This document shows positions 1 through 5,163 of a DNA stretch of 5,163 nt, piece by piece. The DNA lies in assembly GCA_030607765.1 (NCBI GenBank), contig JAUWJJ010000109.1:1-5163 (forward strand), written 5' to 3'. The notes beneath the pieces were generated by a model. The model did no database searches and was not told the origin of the DNA. It saw only the letters and a list, made by a program, of their open reading frames with translations. The DNA comes from Candidatus Aerophobota bacterium (GTDB lineage Bacteria > Aerophobota > Aerophobia > Aerophobales > B3-G15). Numbering within the stretch: position 1 is the first letter of the stretch; every line of letters begins with the position of its first letter. Made by a program: the position numbers and the translations under genes.

Positions 1-484
1 AGCTGGAGGCATGAAAGACAATGAAAGAGTTATACTGCTGGGAACCAGGTCTTTTGGAAAAGGAACAGTTCAAAAGGTATTTCCTATGGAAAATGGAGGG
101 GCTGTCTGGATAACTACAGACAAATACTATACTCCGAATGATATCTGTATTGAAGGAAAAGGAATAAAACCTAATATAAAGATTGAAGCTTTCAAACCTA
201 CCCAGGAAGAAAAAGAGATCTTAAGTAAATTAAATTCCTCGGATTTGGTAAAAGAATTCATCTCGCAAAATCCCCAGTGGAGGGAGGAAAATCTTCCTCC
301 CCTAATTCAAAAGCTAAAAGAAAAAGGAATAACCGTAGAGGAGGAACTTTTAAAAAGAGTTTTAATAAAAGAAGACAAAAATAAAGAGAATGACATATTT
401 AATGATTTGCAACTGATGCAGGCGATAAGCCTTTTGAAATCCTCAAGAATATTGAGAGAGGAAAGTTTTTCTAAAATAAGATAA
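1..484 (+). CDS. S41 family C-terminal processing peptidase (CtpA/Prc type), 3' portion only
   Basis: C-terminal 160 residues of a secreted or periplasmic serine protease of peptidase family S41, which trims C-termini of envelope proteins and often controls murein hydrolases. The frame is already open at base 2, reading Ala-Gly-Gly before the Met at 11, so the true start lies upstream of the window. The FGKGTVQ motif (bases 53-73) holds the general-base Lys (59-61) and the Gln (71-73) that correspond to E. coli Prc Lys477 and Gln481. It is followed by the family's TTDKYYTP and GKGIKPNI strand motifs (about window residues 38-59). The catalytic Ser segment and any PDZ domain would be upstream and are not seen. 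About 98 residues follow the protease core; they are charged and probably helical, and end near a DLQLMQAISLL stretch that is common at the end of these proteins. The stop is TAA, 4 nt before the next gene, which suggests one operon. The family call is firm; the specific substrate is unknown. Confidence 0.93.
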   Translation, partial: AGGMKDNERVILLGTRSFGKGTVQKVFPMENGGAVWITTDKYYTPNDICIEGKGIKPNIKIEAFKPTQEEKEILSKLNSSDLVKEFISQNPQWREENLPPLIQKLKEKGITVEEELLKRVLIKEDKNKENDIFNDLQLMQAISLLKSSRILREESFSKIR

Positions 485-488
485 AAGA

Positions 489-1550
489 ATGCCAAAGAGG
501 ATTTTAAGATTTTTTTTCTTAAGCGTAGGAGCTTTAATTGTTATTTTGGGTTTGATTTTATTTTACCAGTTTCAATCCCAGGTTTACAAAAAAGGATACT
601 CCCAGGTAGAGAAAAGAATAAACAGAGAACTAAAAACCTTAGGTTTTCAAATTGAGGAAAAAACAGTAAGAGAAGAAGGATTTTTCCCTCGATATAAAGT
701 AGCTAAGTTAACCATTGAAATTCCCTTTGATTATTCCCTGGATAAGCTTAAGGAAAAAATCAGGCATTTTTCTCCTCTAAAAATATTTGAGATGGAGGAA
801 AAAAATCTGGATAATCAATACCAGATTCAAGTTAATCTGGGTTTTAAAAATATACCCACTCATTTTTTAAAGTTCATTCTCAAAAAGGTAAGAATTGCCA
901 TTTTAATAGACGATTTTGGATATGATCGGGGTGAGGTTGTTGATATCCTGCTTAAAGAGTTAAATGTACCCCTTACTGTTTCTATAATTCCAGGAACTCC
1001 CCATGCTAAAATGATAGCAGAGAAAGCTCACCAGAATAAAAAAGAAGTAATTGTTCATCTCCCTATGCAACCAAAGGGGAACTTTAATAACAGGTATCGC
1101 TGGATAATTATGCAAGGAATGGGAGAGGAGGAAATTAAAAAAACATTAAAGTTAGCTTTAAGGAATGTTCCTTATGCTGTTGGATTAAATAACCATATGG
1201 GTTCTTTAATTACTACCAAAGATGAAGAAATGGAGGCTATTTTAAGAGCAGTAAAAGAAGAAGGGTTGTACTTTGTGGATAGTCGAACTATATCCTCTTC
1301 AATAGCTTATACTCTTGCTCAAAAAATGGGAATAAGGTCATCTTACCGCCAGGTTTTTTTAGACAATGAAAAAGAAGAATCTTACATAAACGGCCAGTTT
1401 GAAAAGCTAATCTTAGTAGCTAAAAAAAGGGGATGGGCTCTGGGAATTGGCCATGTAAACAGAGTTACTGCTTTAAGCTTAAAGAAACTTATCTACCAGC
1501 TTGATAAAAGAAAGATAAGATTAGTTTATGTCTCTCAAGTTTTAAACTAA
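489..1550 (+). CDS. Divergent polysaccharide deacetylase family protein (YibQ/DUF610 type)
   Basis: Membrane-anchored extracytoplasmic protein of 353 residues with a NodB-like fold. A short basic N-terminus (MPKR) leads into one hydrophobic segment (about residues 7-26) that is probably a signal anchor. Residues 30-130 form a less conserved spacer domain. The divergent deacetylase domain covers about 134-350 and shows the family motifs IDDFG (140-144), HLPMQP (190-195), GLNNHMGS (232-239), VDSRT (263-267) and GIGH (319-322). Asp141/Asp142, His236 and His322 are likely metal or active-site positions by family analogy. The substrate is not established; peptidoglycan or another envelope glycan is the usual guess. 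The gene starts 4 nt after the protease stop with no clear SD site (only AAAAG next to the ATG), so translation probably depends on coupling to the protease gene. The start is supported by the membrane segment that follows it at once. In enterobacteria yibQ lies beside envC, which fits a role in cell-wall remodelling. Confidence 0.9.
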   Translation: MPKRILRFFFLSVGALIVILGLILFYQFQSQVYKKGYSQVEKRINRELKTLGFQIEEKTVREEGFFPRYKVAKLTIEIPFDYSLDKLKEKIRHFSPLKIFEMEEKNLDNQYQIQVNLGFKNIPTHFLKFILKKVRIAILIDDFGYDRGEVVDILLKELNVPLTVSIIPGTPHAKMIAEKAHQNKKEVIVHLPMQPKGNFNNRYRWIIMQGMGEEEIKKTLKLALRNVPYAVGLNNHMGSLITTKDEEMEAILRAVKEEGLYFVDSRTISSSIAYTLAQKMGIRSSYRQVFLDNEKEESYINGQFEKLILVAKKRGWALGIGHVNRVTALSLKKLIYQLDKRKIRLVYVSQVLN

Positions 1551-1552
1551 GT

Positions 1553-1558
1553 AAGGAG
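1553..1558 (+). promoter_or_regulatory. Strong ribosome binding site that sets the barrel gene start at 1566
   Basis: AAGGAG lies 7 nt before the ATG at 1566 and starts 3 nt after the deacetylase stop. It is the best SD site in the left half of the window. It shows that the reading frame upstream of the in-frame TAG is a genuine translation start, and that the gene does not begin at the later TTG at 1728. Confidence 0.8.
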
Positions 1559-1565
1559 AAAGATT

Positions 1566-2384
1566 ATGAGAAAAATCGCTGTATTGATGGCCATTATGTT
1601 GGCAATGGGTATCTTCTTTTCTATCCAGGGACAAACATCTACAAATCTTTTTGATATCCCCACAGCTAAATAGCTGGGGAAAAATCATTATTCTACCAAC
1701 TTCCGTTTCTATCAAGAGGGTGGACTCTTGGTTAAAGGAGAAGCTGGCTTAACAGAAAATCTTACCATAGGTGCCGCTTACGGAGGAACAGGAGTAATAG
1801 GAACCGGAACACCAAAGGGAAATCCAGAGCCAGCCTTTTCTTTAAAGTATAAGTTAGGTGAGGAAGGAAAAAATATGTCCTTTTCCTTAGCTGTAGGATA
1901 CGAAGGACAGGGATACGGAAAATACTACAAAGAGGGAGATAAAATAGGGGTAAAAGGTGATGAGTTAACTTTAACAAGAAGTTTTTATCAGATAAATTCA
2001 AAGGGATTTTACCTTTCTTTAAGCAAAACTATACAAGATGAATCTTTGGAGGTTCATGGAGGGATCAACTACTGTTTGGAAGATGATCCTGGGAAAGCAG
2101 GAGTAGCCATATTCCTGGGAGTAAACCTAAAGGTAGTACCTAAAATAGAGATAAAATTAGAGTATAACAATGGATTTCATGAAGAAATAAGATATAAGGA
2201 TGTTTTTAAAGATCCTGAGCATCCAGAAGACCTTTTGCGAAAAAAGGGAGGAGAGATAAACCTGGGATTCAATTTAGAGTACACCCCCGGGTTGTCTCTG
2301 GAGCTTGATTTCAAAGATCTATCTCAACTTTATAGTAAATCGGGGAACAGAGTATTTCAAATAACTCACTCTGGAGAATTTTAA
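1566..2384 (+). pseudogene. Outer-membrane beta-barrel-like protein gene interrupted by one in-frame TAG at 1671-1673
   Basis: Read through, the frame has 272 codons with TAG as codon 36. Codons 1-23 encode a signal peptide (MRKIAVLM, then a hydrophobic core, with cleavage probably near QGQT). Next comes NLFDIPTAK, the stop, and then LGKNHYSTNFRFYQEGGLL in the same frame. The DIPTA and NFRF halves look like one continuous N-terminal motif of a barrel family I recall from uncultivated bacteria. The rest has alternating polar and hydrophobic strands rich in Gly and aromatic residues (GYEGQGYGKYY, SKGFYLSLSK, HGGINY, LGFNLEY) and ends in Phe, as outer-membrane proteins often do. There are no frameshifts and no other stops, so any inactivation would be recent. 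If TAG terminates, only a 35-residue peptide is made. Restart at TTG 1728, which has a GAGGG 7 nt upstream, would give 218 residues without a signal peptide. Alternatives are recoding or a sequencing error. The function is unknown; a barrel fold is inferred from pattern only. Confidence 0.72.
1657..1680 (+). other. Possible RNA hairpin around the in-frame TAG
   Basis: TCCCC (1657-1661) pairs with GGGGA (1676-1680), and AGCT (1664-1667) pairs with AGCT (1672-1675). The loop is AAAT (1668-1671) and two unpaired bases (1662-1663) bulge from the 5' arm. The T of the TAG closes the loop and its AG opens the 3' arm. GAT (1653-1655) can also pair with ATC (1684-1686) across an internal loop. No T tract follows, so it is not a Rho-independent terminator. 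It may be incidental, because the bases also encode conserved protein sequence. Confidence 0.35.
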
Positions 2385-2388
2385 ATAT

Positions 2389-2468
2389 TTAGCCACGGAT
2401 TTACACAGATAAACACAGATATTATTAATTTTTGGAAAGAAAAAATATCAGCGTCCATCTGCGGCTGA
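2389..2468. repeat. Imperfect inverted repeat with 10-nt periodicity, likely a dispersed intergenic element
   Basis: This element fills most of the 103-nt gap between the barrel gene and accA. The outer ends TTAGCC (2389-2394) and GGCTGA (2463-2468) pair apart from one G-T wobble. The inner arms GATATT (2418-2423) and AATATC (2444-2449) are perfect complements. The left arm carries a 10-nt direct repeat, ATTTACACAG (2399-2408) then ATAAACACAG (2409-2418). The right arm has the matching period, ATCAGCGTCC (2447-2456) then ATCTGCGGCT (2457-2466). The pattern 'CCACGGATTNACACNGAT ... ATCNGCGTCCATCTGCGG' resembles repeats I remember between genes in many environmental bacteria; copy number here cannot be judged from one window. 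In RNA it could fold and act as a processing site or weak terminator between operons. Confidence 0.6.
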
Positions 2469-2476
2469 GTAGTTAT

Positions 2477-2480
2477 GGAG
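2477..2480 (+). promoter_or_regulatory. Ribosome binding site of accA
   Basis: GGAG lies 7 nt before the ATG at 2488. It supports that start over the out-of-frame ATG at 2475, which overlaps it and opens only 15 codons. Confidence 0.7.
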
Positions 2481-2487
2481 AATTTAA

Positions 2488-3465
2488 ATGAATCAGAGAA
2501 GCATATCTTTTTTGGATTTTGAAAGACCAATTGAAGAGTTAGAGAGAAAAATTCAGGAACTAAAAGAACTAACCAAAACAGAAAAAATAGATTTAGTTGA
2601 AGAGATTAACAATCTTGAAGCTAAATTAGAAAAACTAAGAGAAGAGACTTTTCTTCATCTTACTCCCTGGCAAAGAGTTCAACTTGCTCGTCATCCTAAT
2701 CGTCCCAAGACCTTAAGTTTAGCAAAGTTAATTTTTGATGATTTTCTCCTTCTCCATGGAGATAGGCTTTACTCAGATGATCAAGCTATTGTAGCTGGTC
2801 TGGGAAAACTGGAAGAGCAAAGAGTAGTATTTATAGGACATCAGAAAGGAGAATCGGTAAAGGAAAATCTTTCCCGAAATTTCGGTATGGCTCATCCAGG
2901 AGGATACAGAAAAGCTCATAGGTTATTTTCGCTGGCTGAGAAATTTAACCGCCCAGTAATTACCTTTATTGATACTCCAGGAGCTTATCCTGGGATTGAA
3001 GCTGAGAGGCGGGGACAGGCTGAAGCTATTGCAGCTAATTTAGAAAAAATGTCTCACTTAAAAGTTCCTATTCTAACAATTGTCATTGGAGAGGGAGGGA
3101 GTGGAGGAGCTCTGGGAATAGGAGTTGGCAATAGGGTTTTAATGCTGGAAAATGCTATTTATTCAGTTATCTCCCCCGAAGGGTGTGCTGCTATTCTCTG
3201 GAAAAACCAGGAAAAAGTAGAAGAAGCAGCTAAAGCTCTAAAACTCACCTCACAAGACCTGTTAGGCCCAGGAATAATAGATGGTATTATTTCTGAGCCT
3301 AAGGGAGGGGCTCACAGAGATATAGAGCAAACTGCTCTCAATATAAAGGAAGCAATTTTAAGAGAGCTAAAACTTTTCAAGGGGATTTCCCCTGAGGAAA
3401 TAATGAAGGCAAGATACCAAAAATACCGAAGTATGGGAAAATTCAGGAGTGAGGAAAATGAGTGA
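2488..3465 (+). CDS. accA: Acetyl-CoA carboxylase, carboxyltransferase subunit alpha
   Basis: Cytoplasmic subunit that, with AccD, moves the carboxyl group from carboxybiotin on AccB to acetyl-CoA, giving malonyl-CoA for fatty-acid synthesis. The 325 residues match the usual length of about 310-325. An N-terminal coiled coil (about 12-55) precedes LTPWQRVQLARHPNRP (58-73) and the crotonase-like core. Core motifs are LLLHGDR (87-93), NFGMAHPGGYRKA (131-143), FIDTPGAYPG (160-169), GEGGSGGAL (201-209, oxyanion-type Gly loop), YSVISPEGCAAILWK (225-239) and GGAHRD (273-278). Minor departures from the E. coli and B. subtilis sequences as I recall them are HPGG where PEG is usual (136-139) and AERRGQ where AEERGQ is usual (172-177). 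accD is not in the window, so it is either elsewhere in the genome or outside this stretch. The 3' end overlaps gyrB by 8 nt. The call is firm. Confidence 0.97.
   Translation: MNQRSISFLDFERPIEELERKIQELKELTKTEKIDLVEEINNLEAKLEKLREETFLHLTPWQRVQLARHPNRPKTLSLAKLIFDDFLLLHGDRLYSDDQAIVAGLGKLEEQRVVFIGHQKGESVKENLSRNFGMAHPGGYRKAHRLFSLAEKFNRPVITFIDTPGAYPGIEAERRGQAEAIAANLEKMSHLKVPILTIVIGEGGSGGALGIGVGNRVLMLENAIYSVISPEGCAAILWKNQEKVEEAAKALKLTSQDLLGPGIIDGIISEPKGGAHRDIEQTALNIKEAILRELKLFKGISPEEIMKARYQKYRSMGKFRSEENE
3445..3449 (+). promoter_or_regulatory. Ribosome binding site of gyrB, inside the end of accA
   Basis: AGGAG lies 8 nt before the gyrB ATG at 3458; a second purine-rich GAGG (3451-3454) is closer. 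Both lie within accA codons, so ribosomes finishing accA pass over this site, which fits translational coupling. Confidence 0.65.
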
Positions 3466-5163
3466 GGAATACGGAGCAAAACAGATAAAAGTTTTAAAAG
3501 ATCTGGATGCAATAAGAAAAACACCAAGTATGTACATTGGGAATACTAGCTCCAGAGGACTCCACCACTTAGTAAGTGAGGTAGTGGATAACTCCATTGA
3601 TGAGGTTTTAGCCGGTTATTGTAAAAATATTAAAGTAACCATTCATTCAGACAACTCTATCACTGTAATTGATGATGGAAGAGGAATCCCTGTAGAGAAT
3701 CACCCCATTTATAAAAAATCTGCTCTGGAACTGGTGTTAACTACCCTTCATGCTGGAGGTAAATTTGACACTAAGATATATCGGGTATCTGGAGGTCTTC
3801 ATGGAGTAGGAGTTTCTGTAGTAAATGCTCTTTCAGAGTGGTTTGAGGTTAAGGTAATCCGTAAGGGAAAAATTTGGCACCAGAGATATGAAAGGGGGAA
3901 ACCAACTACACCAGTTGAGGCAGTGGGAGAGGCGAAAAAAGAGGAAAGTGGAACAGAAATTAGTTTTTTCCCCGATAGGGAAATACTTGAAAGCATAGAA
4001 TTTGATTATGAAAAAATTACTCGACGTTTAAGAGAATTAGCTTTTCTCAATGAGGGAGTTACTATTCAAATTGAGGATGAGAGAGATAATCAAAGGAAAA
4101 CTTTTAAATATGAAGGGGGAATAAAAGAATTTGTAAAACATATCAATCGCAACAGAGAAGTTCTCTTTCCTGAGCCAATTTATATAAAGCAAGACAGAGG
4201 TAACGTTCAATTAGAAGTAGCCATTCAATACAATAAAAACTTTATTCAGGATATATTTGGCTTTGTCAATGATATTAACACTGAAGAGGGAGGAACTCAT
4301 ATTTCCGGATTTAAAGCAGCCCTTACCAGAACAATAAATGACTATGCTCGCAAAGAAGAAATTAAAGAGATAAACCTTATTGGAGAGGATGCCAGGGATG
4401 GACTCACTGTCATTATAAATATGAAGTTTCCCAACCCTCAATTTGAAGGTCAAACAAAAACCAGATTAGGTAATAGCGAAGCCAGGGGAATTGTGGAATC
4501 CATCGTTTATGAGAATCTTTCCCGCTTCTTAGAAGACAATCCCTCCCTGGCTAAGCTTATCCTGCAGAAAATTATCTCAGCTTCTCGGGTTCGTCAAGCT
4601 GCCCAGAAAGCCAGAGAGATTACCAGAAAAAAGGAAAGTTTGGGAGGAGGAGCTCTGCCAGGAAAATTAGCTGCCTGTTCTGGAAACAGCCCTGAGGAAA
4701 ATGAGCTTTACATTGTGGAAGGAGATTCAGCTGGAGGGTCAGCAAAACAGGGTAGAGATAGAAAATTCCAGGCTATTCTTCCTTTAAGAGGGAAGATAAT
4801 AAATGTGGAGAAGGCTAATTTACTTAAAGTCCTCAGCAATCAGGAAATAAAGTCTATGATTTCTACAATTGGCACAAGAATAAAAGATGAATTTGATCTT
4901 ACCAAACTAAGATATTATAAAATTATCCTTATGAGTGATGCTGATATTGATGGAGCCCATATTAGAACTCTCCTTTTAACTTTCTTTTACCGATATATGC
5001 AAACCTTAATTAAAGAAGGTCACATTTATATTGCTCAGCCACCTCTTTACCGGGTAAGCAATAGAAACAAAAAGTACTTTCTTTATGATGATGCCGAATT
5101 AAACAAATTAAGAGAAGAGCTTAAGGGTAAGAAAATAGAGGTTCAAAGATATAAGGGTTTGGG
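3458..5163 (+). CDS. gyrB: DNA gyrase subunit B, 5' portion (runs off the right edge)
   Basis: ATPase subunit of the A2B2 type II topoisomerase that introduces negative supercoils. The frame is open for 568 codons and leaves the window inside the conserved QRYKGLG motif, leaving perhaps 65-75 residues beyond the edge. The GHKL ATPase domain (about 1-215) has the catalytic Glu41 and Asn45 in EVVDNSIDE, Asp72 in IDDGRGIP, the lid GGLHGVGVSVVNALS (112-126), and Arg135 at the E. coli Arg136 (aminocoumarin) position. The transducer domain carries QTK (332-334) with the ATP-contacting Lys334, followed by TRLGNSEAR. The TOPRIM domain has EGDSAGGSAKQGR (421-433) with the metal-binding Glu421, PLRGK (442-446), and DADID (494-498) with the metal-binding Asp residues. 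The ~165-residue TOPRIM insert of E. coli GyrB is absent, as in most bacteria. The GSAKQGRDR motif and overall similarity favour GyrB over ParE. The ATG at 3458 is chosen for its SD site and the YGAKQIKVL N-terminus that follows. Confidence 0.96.
   Translation, partial: MSEEYGAKQIKVLKDLDAIRKTPSMYIGNTSSRGLHHLVSEVVDNSIDEVLAGYCKNIKVTIHSDNSITVIDDGRGIPVENHPIYKKSALELVLTTLHAGGKFDTKIYRVSGGLHGVGVSVVNALSEWFEVKVIRKGKIWHQRYERGKPTTPVEAVGEAKKEESGTEISFFPDREILESIEFDYEKITRRLRELAFLNEGVTIQIEDERDNQRKTFKYEGGIKEFVKHINRNREVLFPEPIYIKQDRGNVQLEVAIQYNKNFIQDIFGFVNDINTEEGGTHISGFKAALTRTINDYARKEEIKEINLIGEDARDGLTVIINMKFPNPQFEGQTKTRLGNSEARGIVESIVYENLSRFLEDNPSLAKLILQKIISASRVRQAAQKAREITRKKESLGGGALPGKLAACSGNSPEENELYIVEGDSAGGSAKQGRDRKFQAILPLRGKIINVEKANLLKVLSNQEIKSMISTIGTRIKDEFDLTKLRYYKIILMSDADIDGAHIRTLLLTFFYRYMQTLIKEGHIYIAQPPLYRVSNRNKKYFLYDDAELNKLREELKGKKIEVQRYKGL

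Noticed and set aside
11..484. A complete gene starting at the ATG at 11
   Set aside because: The frame is open to the window edge and the residues before the Met continue the S41 core. This Met lies between the catalytic Ser segment and the catalytic Lys, so it cannot be the start.
504..522. TTAAGA / TCTTAA inverted repeat flanking a T run at the start of the deacetylase gene
   Set aside because: It falls on Phe/Leu codons of the membrane segment; a 6-bp A/T-rich stem is weak and expected by chance. The T8 run could be a slippage spot, but the frame is intact.
1566..1673. A free-standing 35-residue leader peptide
   Set aside because: The protein motif and frame continue straight across the TAG, so a broken or recoded longer gene explains it better.
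2305..2336. TTGATT ... TATAGT as a promoter for accA
   Set aside because: The spacing is 20 nt, the boxes lie inside the barrel coding region, and such matches are frequent in AT-rich DNA.
1728..2384. A 218-residue protein starting at TTG 1728 as the real gene
   Set aside because: It would lack a signal peptide and the first conserved strand motif. A better SD site and a signal peptide exist in the same frame at 1566. It is kept only as a possible restart site.
2475..2522. Small 15-codon frame overlapping the accA start
   Set aside because: It has no SD site of its own, its first bases form the SD site of accA, and the peptide has no recognisable character.
3799..4453. Minus-strand open frames opposite gyrB, and similar ones opposite the protease, barrel gene and accA
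   Set aside because: They lie antisense to well-identified genes, show low-complexity Ser/Leu/Phe composition, and have no recognisable motifs.

Overview
This is an AT-rich, gene-dense bacterial segment in which every supported gene lies on the + strand. The order is: the 3' end of an S41 carboxy-terminal processing protease, a divergent polysaccharide deacetylase (YibQ/DUF610 type), an outer-membrane beta-barrel-like gene interrupted by one in-frame TAG, accA (carboxyltransferase alpha subunit of acetyl-CoA carboxylase), and the first ~568 codons of gyrB, which runs off the right edge. The barrel-like secreted protein and the periplasmic-type protease and deacetylase suggest a diderm (Gram-negative-type) bacterium. 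Arginine is mostly AGA/AGG, and ATA and GGA are frequent. The lineage cannot be fixed from the sequence. The barrel protein recalls families I associate with uncultivated candidate phyla, but that is only an impression.

Left part (1-1550): the protease and deacetylase genes are 4 nt apart. In many diderms these families cluster with EnvC/NlpD-type murein hydrolase activators, so this half looks like the end of a cell-envelope operon.

Middle (1551-2487): a strong Shine-Dalgarno (SD) site precedes an ATG at 1566 that opens a signal peptide. The frame then reads into a TAG at 1671 and continues in the same frame, with no other lesion, to a TAA at 2384. The TAG sits inside what looks like the family's conserved N-terminal motif and at the loop edge of a possible hairpin. 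It could be a fresh nonsense mutation, a sequencing error or recoding. The 103-nt gap after this gene is mostly an ~80-bp imperfect inverted repeat with 10-nt periodicity, which looks like a dispersed intergenic repeat.

Right part (2488-5163): accA and gyrB overlap by 8 nt and each has a good SD site, so they are probably co-transcribed and translationally coupled. Both look intact and catalytically complete as far as they are visible.

I found no CRISPR array, RNA gene, transposase or defence system. Most of the window is ordinary housekeeping and envelope gene content. The items worth a second look are the in-frame TAG with its hairpin, and the intergenic repeat.
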